From JAIXWP01 sp964428835 (lineage in GTDB: Bacteria > Bacteroidota > Bacteroidia > Flavobacteriales_D > Sanyastnellaceae), in assembly GCA_964428835.1 (NCBI GenBank), contig CAYRZQ010000012.1, forward strand, positions 20,421-84,420: a stretch of DNA of 64,000 nucleotides, written 5' to 3'. Both the position numbers and the translations under genes were made by a program. Within the stretch, counting starts at the first letter, position 1; the number at the start of each line of letters is the position of its first letter. Below are positions 6,957-14,812 of the stretch, in pieces. A model generated the notes under the pieces. That model saw nothing but the letters and a program-made list of their open reading frames with translations. It was not told the DNA's origin and did no database searches.

Positions 6957-9449
6957 ATGAGTAAGAAAATCATATTTTCCTTGATGCTGTCTTTAGCATC
7001 TTTATTTGGAGCCGCACAATGCGAACTCAATGCGAATTTTGAATATACTATATCAAACAATCAGACTTGGGTTGATTTGTGGGCCCTCGATAGCTTCTGC
7101 CCTCAGGCAGATTCGTTGTCTTATCAATGGAATGTTAATGGCGTATGGATGGCAAGTGGTGTGGAAACAAACGCATGGCTCACTAACCAATCAGGTTGGG
7201 TGAGTATTTGCTTAATTGTTAGAGCTTGGCAAGACGGAATAGTTCTTCAAGCACAAGACCATTGCGAAGAAGTGTTTATTCAACCTTGTGCAATCAACGC
7301 TCAATTCGAAACTATAACTCAAACCCAAAATCAGGTTTCTTTCCAAGCTGTTGAGGTTTGGGGAGGTACGCCACCTTATAGTTATTTGTGGTCAGGGAAC
7401 GGTCTCGTAGGCTCTACAACCACCCAACCTACGGTAGTGTTTGAGAATCCTCAATATCCATTTTTCGCTACAGTACTAATAACGGATGCTAACGGTTGCA
7501 GTGGTGTGTTTACAGCAGTGAGCCAAGGTCCATTGGGCGTTTGTAATGCAGACATTAACTACACTAGCGAGGGTTATTATTTTTATTTTAACGCGGTATC
7601 ACCTGGTTTTGGAAGTTCTCTGGTCTGGACTCTAAATGGCGTTGTGATGGGAAACTGGTCAGAGCTTTGGCTTCAGTTGGAGCCTGGTGTAAACGTGGTG
7701 ACTCTTGAAGTATCTAATAATCAAACAGGCTGCTCTGAAACGGACACAGTAGAAATCATTGTTCCCGAGCCAATCACAATTTGTGGTTATGCATTCGCTG
7801 ATACCAATGAAAATGGGGTCATGGATGAAGGCGAAGAGGGTGTGGAAGGTGTATCCTTTTATGCCTACCCAGACTCTACGTCAACCGATGAAAATGGCTT
7901 CTATGAACTGCAGGTCTTTCCTGGAGATTTTCAAATCAATGGAAACAGTTATCTCACAGGCTATTCGTTTGTAAATGGAATGGAAGATATATATCATCAA
8001 ATGAATGGAAGTGAGACTGAGGATATGGTCGATTGCAACTTCAATTGGCCCATGGAAGACTACACAGCTACCGTATGTGGCAAGACATATTTGGATTCAA
8101 ATCAAAACGGAATAAAAGATCCGGGCGAACAAGTTTTACCAGGTGCACAAATAATTTTTTATTCTTGGGAAGGACAAGGAATGGTAGAAGAGATTGTTGC
8201 TTACTCTAATGAGAACGGTCATTATTGTATCACTGTTCCTGCTGGTTGGCCCTATTTAGTTGGTACTTATGCTACTGCCAACTCTAGTGTGATTTCGGTG
8301 CCGCTTCAATTTCCAAACGGATTGGATGCAGGAGCGATTGTAGATAACGCCAACATTGGATTTTACTTTATTGAGAATGCAATTGAAGTTGGTGTAACGG
8401 TTAGTTCTTGGAACACGGCAACTCCGGGATTCGGAGGAACATATATAGTTTCTTTGGAAAATTCAGGAACGTTGCCAGGTGTTGTAGACGTGACACTGGA
8501 TTTCCCATCCTCTCAAACAATCATGGATATCCCACAGCTAAACGGAGTAGAGGGTGTATTGGATCTAGGTACTAATACAATCACATGGTCAGGAGTTGAA
8601 ATAAGCGCGTTTGAAGTATTGTCAGGTTATATAAGCATTGTCAATAGTGTTACCACGCCACTCGGAAGTATAGTGAATATTATAGCCGGTGCTCTTGTGA
8701 CTAATGGTGACGACTTTAACGGGACAAATAACAACTATACACTATCACAAGTAGTAGTGGGTTCTTATGATCCCAACAACAAATTGAATCAACCTGAAGG
8801 AATCGGAGCTCAAGGAGAAATGGCTCCAACGAATGATCCATTTACCTACACTATCAACTTCCAGAATACAGGCACAGCTCCAGCCTTCACCGTACGCGTA
8901 GAGGATCAACTTGATAGCGATTTGGATTGGAGCTCTTTCGAAATGATTACAGCCTCACATAATTACATCGTTCAAATGGAGGATGGAAAATTGGTGTGGA
9001 CATTCAACAATATCATGCTTCCAGACTCTACTTCAAATGAGCCAGAAAGTCATGGTCACATCATCTACCGCATTAAGCCAATTGCAGACAAGCCACTAGG
9101 CACTGTTTTCGAAAACACGGCATATATTTATTTTGATTTCAATGAGCCAATTATCACCAACACTACAGTAAACACGTTTGCAGTAGTTCAGAGTGTTAGC
9201 GAAAATGAGGCTGTCCAAAATGTAAGAATTTATCCAAATCCAACATCGGGTGAGTTTGTGATTGCCTCTGAATTATTGGATGGAGATGCACGTATAATCA
9301 TTTATGACTTAACGGGCAGAGAGGTACTTTCACAAAATGCAACGTCCATTGGATCAATTCTTTTGACTCAGAAAATGGAGCCAGGGCAGTATTTAGTGAG
9401 AATTAACAACGCGCGTAGCAATCAGACAGTCAAATTGATAGTTCGATAA
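6957..9449 (+). CDS. Large secreted protein with SdrD-B-like modules and T9SS type A sorting domain
   Basis: The protein has 830 residues. A signal peptide (about 1-20, ending GAAQ) is followed by PKD/SprB-like modules (for example GGTPPYSYLWSGNG ... ITDANGC). Two SdrD-B/CNA-B-like modules follow at about 275-345 and 370-470, each opening CGxxxxDxNxNGxxDxGE, a probable calcium-binding loop. A conserved-repeat (DUF11-like) region is followed by the DUF7619 signature SYDPNNKLNQPEG ... FTYTINFQNTG. The C-terminal about 80 residues (VRIYPNPTSGEF ... GQYLVRI) form a T9SS type A domain. It is a surface or released adhesin-type structural protein with no visible enzyme domain. A strong terminator follows at 9470-9516. 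Confidence 0.9.
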   Translation: MSKKIIFSLMLSLASLFGAAQCELNANFEYTISNNQTWVDLWALDSFCPQADSLSYQWNVNGVWMASGVETNAWLTNQSGWVSICLIVRAWQDGIVLQAQDHCEEVFIQPCAINAQFETITQTQNQVSFQAVEVWGGTPPYSYLWSGNGLVGSTTTQPTVVFENPQYPFFATVLITDANGCSGVFTAVSQGPLGVCNADINYTSEGYYFYFNAVSPGFGSSLVWTLNGVVMGNWSELWLQLEPGVNVVTLEVSNNQTGCSETDTVEIIVPEPITICGYAFADTNENGVMDEGEEGVEGVSFYAYPDSTSTDENGFYELQVFPGDFQINGNSYLTGYSFVNGMEDIYHQMNGSETEDMVDCNFNWPMEDYTATVCGKTYLDSNQNGIKDPGEQVLPGAQIIFYSWEGQGMVEEIVAYSNENGHYCITVPAGWPYLVGTYATANSSVISVPLQFPNGLDAGAIVDNANIGFYFIENAIEVGVTVSSWNTATPGFGGTYIVSLENSGTLPGVVDVTLDFPSSQTIMDIPQLNGVEGVLDLGTNTITWSGVEISAFEVLSGYISIVNSVTTPLGSIVNIIAGALVTNGDDFNGTNNNYTLSQVVVGSYDPNNKLNQPEGIGAQGEMAPTNDPFTYTINFQNTGTAPAFTVRVEDQLDSDLDWSSFEMITASHNYIVQMEDGKLVWTFNNIMLPDSTSNEPESHGHIIYRIKPIADKPLGTVFENTAYIYFDFNEPIITNTTVNTFAVVQSVSENEAVQNVRIYPNPTSGEFVIASELLDGDARIIIYDLTGREVLSQNATSIGSILLTQKMEPGQYLVRINNARSNQTVKLIVR

Positions 9450-9469
9450 TAGTTTTTTTTTAAGACAAC

Positions 9470-9516
9470 AAGCGGGGCCCGGGGTGATATATATCACTTT
9501 GTTGGCCCCGCTTTTT
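9470..9516 (+). terminator. Rho-independent terminator of the 6957-9449 gene
   Basis: AAGCGGGGCC (9470-9479) pairs exactly with GGCCCCGCTT (9504-9513), followed by a T run. The loop contains a 14-base palindrome GTGATATATATCAC (9484-9497). The right arm lies inside the promoter spacing of the next gene. Confidence 0.85.
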
Positions 9517-9526
9517 GTTATATTTG
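9498..9526 (+). promoter_or_regulatory. Bacteroidota-type promoter of the desaturase gene
   Basis: TTTG (9498-9501), 17 bases, TATATTTG (9519-9526) is an exact TTG-N17-TAnnTTTG match. Transcription would start near 9532, giving a leader of about 100 bases. The element overlaps the upstream terminator hairpin. Confidence 0.65.
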
Positions 9527-9632
9527 TCCAACTGCAAATGGAAATGAAGGTCTAATAACCTTGTGCAATGAATCTCAAGGGGGCTTTTTGTTCGTGTTTG
9601 TTATTATATAATTTACCCCTTTAAAAGCGCAC

Positions 9633-10706
9633 ATGGCAGCAATTCAGTTTAACACAAAAGATCATCCTTTTTTCGACGCCTTAAAAAAGAAAGTAGACAA
9701 CTATTTCGCAGAAAGAGACATAAAACCCTCAGGAAACTGGAGGCTTTATTCTAAAACTATCATTCTCGTAACAACGTTTTTCGCGCTTTACGGTATCCTC
9801 GTTTTCGTGAGTATGCCCGTATGGTTGAGCATTACATTGTGCGTGATATTCGGAATCAACATTGCAGCAATTGGATTCAATGTGATGCACGATGGCGCTC
9901 ATGGAAGCTTTTCAAGCAAATCTTGGGTGAATGACATCATGGGTTATTCTCTCAACGTGATGGGCGGAGACGTCAACCTTTGGAAAATCAAGCACAATAT
10001 GATTCATCATAGCTTTACCAATATTGATGGTTTTGATGATGACATTGATATTCGCCCATTCATGCGTACTACGCTCATCCAGCCAAAGCTTAAGATGCAC
10101 CGCTGGCAGCATGTTTATTCAATAGCACTTTACAGCCTTACTTACGTTCTTTGGATTTTCTATTTCGACTTCAAAAAATATTTTAGTCGTAAAATTGGTT
10201 TGACTCCAATCAGAAAGTTTTCGGTTAAAAATCACATTGTTTTCTGGGTTACCAAGCTTCTACACTTCACGTTTTTCTTGGGTCTTCCAATCTATACCCT
10301 AGGAGTGTTAGCAACTGTATTAGGATATTTGATCGTGACTTTTGTGTGCGGAATCATCTTGGCTTACGTATTCCAAATGGCTCACGTAATGGAGAATACA
10401 GAATTTGTTGATCCTAACGAAGCTGTTGATGGAAAATTAGAAGATGAGTGGGCTGTTCACCAAATCAAGACAACTACCAATTTCGCGACTCAGAGCCGCG
10501 TAGTATCATGGTTGACTGGAGGTTTGAATTTCCAAGTTGAACACCACTTGTTCCCTAGAATTTCTCACGTACATTATCCTGAAATCAACAAGTTGGTAAA
10601 AGAGACTTGTGATCAATTTGGAGTTCGTTATAACGAGTATAAGACAGTTGTCCAAGCCCTCAAGTCGCACGTGAATCATTTGCGTTTGGTAGGAAAGGCC
10701 GCTTAA
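9633..10706 (+). CDS. Membrane fatty acid (acyl-lipid or acyl-CoA) desaturase
   Basis: The protein has 357 residues and inserts a double bond in fatty acyl chains at a di-iron centre, in the cytoplasmic membrane. The three histidine boxes are present: HDGAH at 86-90, HNMIHH at 121-126 and QVEHH at 301-305 (QVEHHLFPRISH). The Gln-led third box is typical of front-end (delta-5/delta-6-like) desaturases, but there is no fused cytochrome b5 domain. Hydrophobic pairs lie at about 42-80 and 205-245. It has its own promoter at 9498-9526. Its TAA overlaps the stop codon of the convergent DUF3299 gene. Position specificity and electron donor cannot be read from the sequence; a role in cold membrane fluidity is a guess. 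Confidence 0.92.
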   Translation: MAAIQFNTKDHPFFDALKKKVDNYFAERDIKPSGNWRLYSKTIILVTTFFALYGILVFVSMPVWLSITLCVIFGINIAAIGFNVMHDGAHGSFSSKSWVNDIMGYSLNVMGGDVNLWKIKHNMIHHSFTNIDGFDDDIDIRPFMRTTLIQPKLKMHRWQHVYSIALYSLTYVLWIFYFDFKKYFSRKIGLTPIRKFSVKNHIVFWVTKLLHFTFFLGLPIYTLGVLATVLGYLIVTFVCGIILAYVFQMAHVMENTEFVDPNEAVDGKLEDEWAVHQIKTTTNFATQSRVVSWLTGGLNFQVEHHLFPRISHVHYPEINKLVKETCDQFGVRYNEYKTVVQALKSHVNHLRLVGKAA

Positions 10707-11248
10707 GGCACATATTCCATCGCGCCGTCGAGGATATAATTCATTTGATAAATATCATCAGCATTCAGACGAAGCTTGCCCTTAAAGGTCAAGCGTTCGT
10801 CTGTTTTGTATTTACGGTGATTTCCAACAAAGCGTAGATCGACTACAGATTCTGGCCCGCCCCCACCGCAGAAATAGCAGTTGGCATAAGGATAGCGTGA
10901 AACAACATAAAAGTTGTCGTCGTAGTCAACAGGAATAACATATCCAGTAATAAATACTTCTTTACCCTCGTAAGCTTTTACGCCTGGTCCAAAAGAAGGC
11001 TTCCAAAAGTAGGAATCAAGCTCCTGGATATAGATTTGCTTGAAAGTGACGTCGGAGAGTGTTTTCCAAGTCAACTCGTTGGGTCCATCTTCGGATAGAT
11101 TTGGTGCAAGAACAGAATAGCGAGTACGATCCCAATCGAGCGCGCGCATCGCCAATGCAGGCTCTTCACTCTCGTTCCAACAACTATAACTACTGAGGGC
11201 AATGGCGCCCATTACTCCTAAAGAAAAGAAAACAATTTTTTTAAGCAT
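10703..11248 (-). CDS. DUF3299-family exported protein
   Basis: The protein has 181 residues with an N-terminal signal segment ending near SSYSC; Cys23 could be lipidated, but the lipobox is weak. The core KAYEGKEVFITGYVIPVD, then YANCYFCGGGGPESVVDL with a CxxC pair, and the ending ADDIYQMNYILDGA match the DUF3299 family. It is the last gene of a coupled operon with an ABC ATPase and a His-rich permease; its start overlaps the permease by eight bases. As I recall, DUF3299 genes accompany similar ABC genes in zinc-regulated loci of Vibrio and relatives; this could not be checked here. The likely role is a periplasmic or outer-membrane-side partner in metal handling, which is inference. Confidence 0.7.
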   Translation of the reverse strand: MLKKIVFFSLGVMGAIALSSYSCWNESEEPALAMRALDWDRTRYSVLAPNLSEDGPNELTWKTLSDVTFKQIYIQELDSYFWKPSFGPGVKAYEGKEVFITGYVIPVDYDDNFYVVSRYPYANCYFCGGGGPESVVDLRFVGNHRKYKTDERLTFKGKLRLNADDIYQMNYILDGAMEYVP

Positions 11249-12518
11249 TCGCGAGGGTTTTTGAAATGTCCATCCTTACTGCACGCACGGCAGGCAATAA
11301 TGAGGCCATCATTCCGACAAGCAAAGTTACGCCGAACAATATAATTTCGCCTGTCGAAATTCCCACATCATTGAGTTCGTATTGAAAATTTTCTTTGAGA
11401 AAACTGCTGAGCACGAATAATCCAATCCGGCTGAGTAAAGCTCCTAGAGCGAAACCAATAATTACCAATAATAGACCTTCTTGCATGATTAGTCGGAATA
11501 AGGTGCCACGAGATCCTCCCATGGTGCGGAGAAGCGCGAGTTCGTACTTTCTCTCTTTCAGACTATTATAAAGGCTGATGAATACGCTGACGAAGGACAA
11601 TATCATGATAAGAATAGCGATTGCACGAATGGTATCCATTCCGACGCCAAAATTCTGACTAAGTCGATTCATCTCGATAGCGGGATCCGCCAATTGCATG
11701 TTGGTGTCGCGCACCACATTGGCGAGCACCATCGCTGCGAAATGGTTTCTTTTTTTAATTAGATAAGCAGTCATTTCTTGTGAAGCCTCTTCGTCATGAG
11801 CGTGGTCATGGTCGTCATGAGCATGCTCGTGTTCATCGTGTGCGTGCTCATCGTGAGCATGGGCCTCATGGTTTTCTCCTTCATGATCACCGTGATCGTG
11901 AACGAGCCAAACGGATTCAACTGGAGTTAGAATTAGATTGTCGAGGGCGCTGTTGTTATTTTCCATGATGCCCACCACTCTAAATGGATGGTCGTGATGA
12001 TGCGCGTCTTCTTCATTTGCTTGATTATCGAAGCCATGCATAGAGGTAAAGGTATCCCCTACTTTTAAGCCTGTCTCCTGCGCAACACGGGCGCCGAGCG
12101 TGGCTTCAAATGGGGCAGAGAACAGACGCCCTTCTTTCATTTGATAGCCATAGTGTTCTGGATACTTGAAGTTGGTGCCAACGATGCGCCACTTTTCATA
12201 ATTATCACCATAGGCCAACGGAATCGCATCTTTAACCATGGGGTTTTTCAGCACCTTTTGCGCATCCGACACTTTGATATTCCCAGTTGGCGCATCAACG
12301 TGATAGACATTCGCAAGAATGAGCTGCATGGGACTTCCCTTCGCTCCCAGCACGAAGTCGATGTCTTTGATGTTGCGATCAAATTTTTCGGTAACCTGCT
12401 TTTCCAATAAGAACAAAAGTGAGATGATACCCACTCCAAACGAGAGTAGCACTACGCTCAATGCGGTATTGAGAGGCTTTGCAGCAATGTTGCTCCAAGA
12501 TATTTTTAAGAGGTTCAT
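11241..12518 (-). CDS. FtsX/MacB-type ABC permease with a histidine-rich periplasmic loop
   Basis: The protein has 425 residues. The topology is that of the LolC/MacB/FtsX group: a first helix at about 17-38, a large periplasmic domain at about 40-285, then three helices at about 290-315, 345-370 and 390-415. The periplasmic domain carries a small His cluster at 172-178 (DAHHHDHP) and a striking run at 207-241 with 14 His among Asp, Glu and Ala. Such runs bind zinc, nickel or cobalt. FtsX-type ABC proteins usually act as mechanotransmitters moving lipoproteins or signals and not as channels, so the metal may be sensed or released rather than carried through. The ATG overlaps the ATPase stop as ATGA. 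Metal identity is unknown. Confidence 0.88.
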   Translation of the reverse strand: MNLLKISWSNIAAKPLNTALSVVLLSFGVGIISLLFLLEKQVTEKFDRNIKDIDFVLGAKGSPMQLILANVYHVDAPTGNIKVSDAQKVLKNPMVKDAIPLAYGDNYEKWRIVGTNFKYPEHYGYQMKEGRLFSAPFEATLGARVAQETGLKVGDTFTSMHGFDNQANEEDAHHHDHPFRVVGIMENNNSALDNLILTPVESVWLVHDHGDHEGENHEAHAHDEHAHDEHEHAHDDHDHAHDEEASQEMTAYLIKKRNHFAAMVLANVVRDTNMQLADPAIEMNRLSQNFGVGMDTIRAIAILIMILSFVSVFISLYNSLKERKYELALLRTMGGSRGTLFRLIMQEGLLLVIIGFALGALLSRIGLFVLSSFLKENFQYELNDVGISTGEIILFGVTLLVGMMASLLPAVRAVRMDISKTLANA

Positions 12519-13141
12519 AGGGTCACTTGATTTTTGAAGTGGTCTTTGAGGCGTTTGTCGTGCGTTACAATGATCAACGCTGCACCGGTGTTTTTCGCCT
12601 GTTCTTCAAGAAGCGCGATGACTTCGTTGGCGTTTTTATCGTCGAGTGCAGAAGTTGGTTCGTCGGCGAGTATGAGACGAGGATTATTCATCACAGCGCG
12701 GGCAATGGCCACACGTTGGGCTTCACCAACACTTAATTGTCCTGGCTTTTTATCGGCTTTGTTCGCAAGGCGAAGGCGTTCGAGAGTCGCAATAGCCTTT
12801 TGTTTATCTATTTTTTCTCCGGATAAAAATGGAGCTAGTATCAGATTGTCAGCGACAGAGAGTGCATTAACGAAGTGTGCTGTTTGAAAGATGATTCCAA
12901 TATTCTTTCCCCTGAATTTATCTAAAGTAGCACCAGACATGCGCGAAGTGTCGCTGCCGTCGATGATGATGTTTCCACTTGTAGGTTTGAGTAAACCTCC
13001 GAGCAGGTGAAGCAAGGTTGTTTTTCCAGTACCACTTTCGCCAAGAATCAACAGAGGATTTTCGGGCGAGCAGGAGATGGCTGGGAATTTAAACTGTGGC
13101 CCATCGGCATATTTAAACTCAATATTTTGCGCTGTTATCAT
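12515..13141 (-). CDS. ABC transporter ATP-binding protein (LolD/MacB type)
   Basis: From the ATG at 13141 the protein has 208 residues. It shows Walker A GESGTGKT (34-41), the Q-loop region IIFQTAHF, signature LSVGEAQRVAIARA and Walker B LILADEPTSALDD. It hydrolyses ATP for the adjacent FtsX-type permease. A TTG 24 bases upstream (13165) would give an extra MRYFKICE, but a -7 box lies across that position (13170-13163), so the transcript probably starts after it and the ATG is preferred. It is the first gene of the operon ATPase, permease, DUF3299, with four- and eight-base overlaps. Confidence 0.92.
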   Translation of the reverse strand: MITAQNIEFKYADGPQFKFPAISCSPENPLLILGESGTGKTTLLHLLGGLLKPTSGNIIIDGSDTSRMSGATLDKFRGKNIGIIFQTAHFVNALSVADNLILAPFLSGEKIDKQKAIATLERLRLANKADKKPGQLSVGEAQRVAIARAVMNNPRLILADEPTSALDDKNANEVIALLEEQAKNTGAALIIVTHDKRLKDHFKNQVTL

Positions 13142-13162
13142 TTCGCAGATTTTGAAGTAGCG

Positions 13163-13170
13163 CAAATATA
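13163..13170 (-). promoter_or_regulatory. -7 promoter element (TATATTTG) of the ABC operon
   Basis: On the minus strand 13170-13163 reads TATATTTG, an exact TAnnTTTG match, 22 bases ahead of the ATG at 13141. No clear TTG lies at the expected distance upstream. Confidence 0.5.
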
Positions 13171-13211
13171 AACCGCATGTTTCCCGATATTTGCACTTAA
13201 ATACCGTTAAA

Positions 13212-13592
13212 ATGAACTTTAAGCAGCGTTTGTTTCGCTATTTGATTGGTGTGGTGATTGGATGCATTTTGGTATTCACCATTTTTCCTAATTATGATTG
13301 GTTGGGATGGACACCAGGCAAGCAGGTGATGAAGAGGATTCGAGAGTCGAAATGGGAGCAAACAGAGCGTGGGCGTTGCCAGATGAGTTGTTTGAATTTG
13401 AATAATGGTGATTTCGACCAAGCGAGATTTTCGGGTGAGATTAATTTTTCTATGAGTGATGCGCAAAGCAAGCCACCGCGCTATCAGCTTGAACACGAAG
13501 CTAACGTATGGCAGGTATTGGTTTCAGATTCTTTGATTACATTGCTCGAGGTTAAGAAGCAAGGGCAGTCATCTGATTGCGATTGTAAATAA
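13212..13592 (+). CDS. DUF4258-like membrane-anchored protein
   Basis: From the ATG at 13212 the protein has 126 residues; the upstream TTG at 13191 is unlikely. One N-terminal helix (about 8-28) is followed by FPNYDWLGWTPGKQVMKRI and a soluble domain with Cys at CQMSC and CDC near the end. The pattern (helix, W-PG-V--I, then INFSMSDAQSKPPRYQLE) resembles the small Bacteroidota DUF4258 family, whose function I do not know. It is divergent from the ABC operon and seven bases ahead of the amidohydrolase gene, so the two are probably cotranscribed. Confidence 0.6.
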   Translation: MNFKQRLFRYLIGVVIGCILVFTIFPNYDWLGWTPGKQVMKRIRESKWEQTERGRCQMSCLNLNNGDFDQARFSGEINFSMSDAQSKPPRYQLEHEANVWQVLVSDSLITLLEVKKQGQSSDCDCK

Positions 13593-13599
13593 TTTTTAT

Positions 13600-14775
13600 A
13601 TGAAGCAAAAGATTCAGGAATTAGCAAAGCAATGGAGTGAAGAATTGATAGCAATTCGCAGACATTTGCATGCTTATCCTGAGCTGTCGTATCAAGAAGT
13701 GGAGACGTCTGCATTTGTGAGAAAGAAGCTTGCAGAATGGGGTGTTTCATTTGAATATCCAATAGGCGGAGAAGGAATTCTAGCGAAAGTAGAAGGACGC
13801 AATCCAGCCAGCAGAAGCATCGCATTGCGCGGCGATATGGATGCACTGCCTATTGTCGAAGCATGCGAAGTTCCTTATAAAAGCACACGTGAAGGTGTGA
13901 TGCATGCGTGTGGTCATGATGTGCACACGACCTGTCTTCTCGGCGCTGCAAAGATTTTAAACTCATTAAAAAACGAAATTGAAGGCACATTTTATTTCGT
14001 CTTTCAACCTGGAGAAGAAAAGCTTCCTGGAGGTGCTTCATTGATGTTAAAAGATGGCCTCTTTTCTAAAGAAAAACCGAGCTCAATCTTGGGACAGCAC
14101 GTTTATCCAGAATTGTTAGCAGGACAATTGGGATTTGGCTCAGGGCCTTACATGGCAAGCACTGATGAGATTTATGTCACAGTGAAAGGAAAAGGCGGTC
14201 ACGGAGCAAAGCCGGACAAAACAATTGATCCAGTGCTGATTTCAGCGCATTTGATTGTAGCGCTGCAACAAGTGGTAAGTCGTTGGACGGACCCCATACT
14301 ACCAGCAGTTTTATCTTTTGGAAAGGTAGTAGCCAATGGTGCAACGAATGTGATTCCACAAGAAGTGAAGCTAGAAGGGACATTCAGAACATTTGATGAA
14401 ACCTGGAGAAAGGAGGCTCACCAACGCATGCAGCAGTTGGCGAAGGGCCTTGTTGAGGGAATGGGTGGAAGTGTAGATTTTGATATTGTCGTAGGATATC
14501 CCGTTGTATACAATGATCCCGTGGTGACGGAAAAGGCACGTACCTTGGCTGTTGAGTATGTGGGTGAAAAGAATGTTATTGATTTAAAACCTCGCGCCAC
14601 GGCTGAGGATTTTGCATATTTCTCTCAAGTAATGCCCGGTTGTTTTTATCGCCTGGGTACTGCGTCAGCGGATGGAAGTAACCGTTATTCTGTTCACCAT
14701 CCGATGTTTAACGTTGATGAATCAGCAATAGCAATTGGAGCTGGATTCATGGCGTTCGCGGCAGTGAACGCGTGA
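13600..14775 (+). CDS. M20-family metal-dependent amidohydrolase (N-acyl-amino-acid hydrolase type)
   Basis: The protein has 391 residues. The metal-binding motifs of M20D peptidases are present: RGDMDALPI, MHACGHDVHTTCLLGAA, GEEKLPGGA and, near the C-terminus, the metal-binding His in VHHPMFNVDE. A dimerisation insert (about 180-290) has GKGGHGAKPDKTIDP. The family removes acyl groups from N-acyl amino acids or related amides (hippurate hydrolase, indole-acetyl-amino-acid hydrolase, N-acetyl-diaminopimelate deacetylase). No signal peptide, so it is cytoplasmic. The exact substrate cannot be assigned. Confidence 0.9.
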   Translation: MKQKIQELAKQWSEELIAIRRHLHAYPELSYQEVETSAFVRKKLAEWGVSFEYPIGGEGILAKVEGRNPASRSIALRGDMDALPIVEACEVPYKSTREGVMHACGHDVHTTCLLGAAKILNSLKNEIEGTFYFVFQPGEEKLPGGASLMLKDGLFSKEKPSSILGQHVYPELLAGQLGFGSGPYMASTDEIYVTVKGKGGHGAKPDKTIDPVLISAHLIVALQQVVSRWTDPILPAVLSFGKVVANGATNVIPQEVKLEGTFRTFDETWRKEAHQRMQQLAKGLVEGMGGSVDFDIVVGYPVVYNDPVVTEKARTLAVEYVGEKNVIDLKPRATAEDFAYFSQVMPGCFYRLGTASADGSNRYSVHHPMFNVDESAIAIGAGFMAFAAVNA

Positions 14776-14784
14776 AAAAGAAGT

Positions 14785-14812
14785 GCGAAGCCGGATTAAT
14801 TACCGACTTCGC
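14785..14812. terminator. Possible terminator hairpin between convergent genes
   Basis: GCGAAGCCGG (14785-14794) and CCGACTTCGC (14803-14812) pair with one mismatch. The hairpin contains the recQ stop codon (14796-14798). Flanking T runs are weak. Confidence 0.4.

Noticed and set aside
9484..9497. FNR/CRP-type operator in GTGATATATATCAC
   Set aside because: The palindrome lies in a terminator loop and is mostly AT alternation; a regulator site is not supported on its own.
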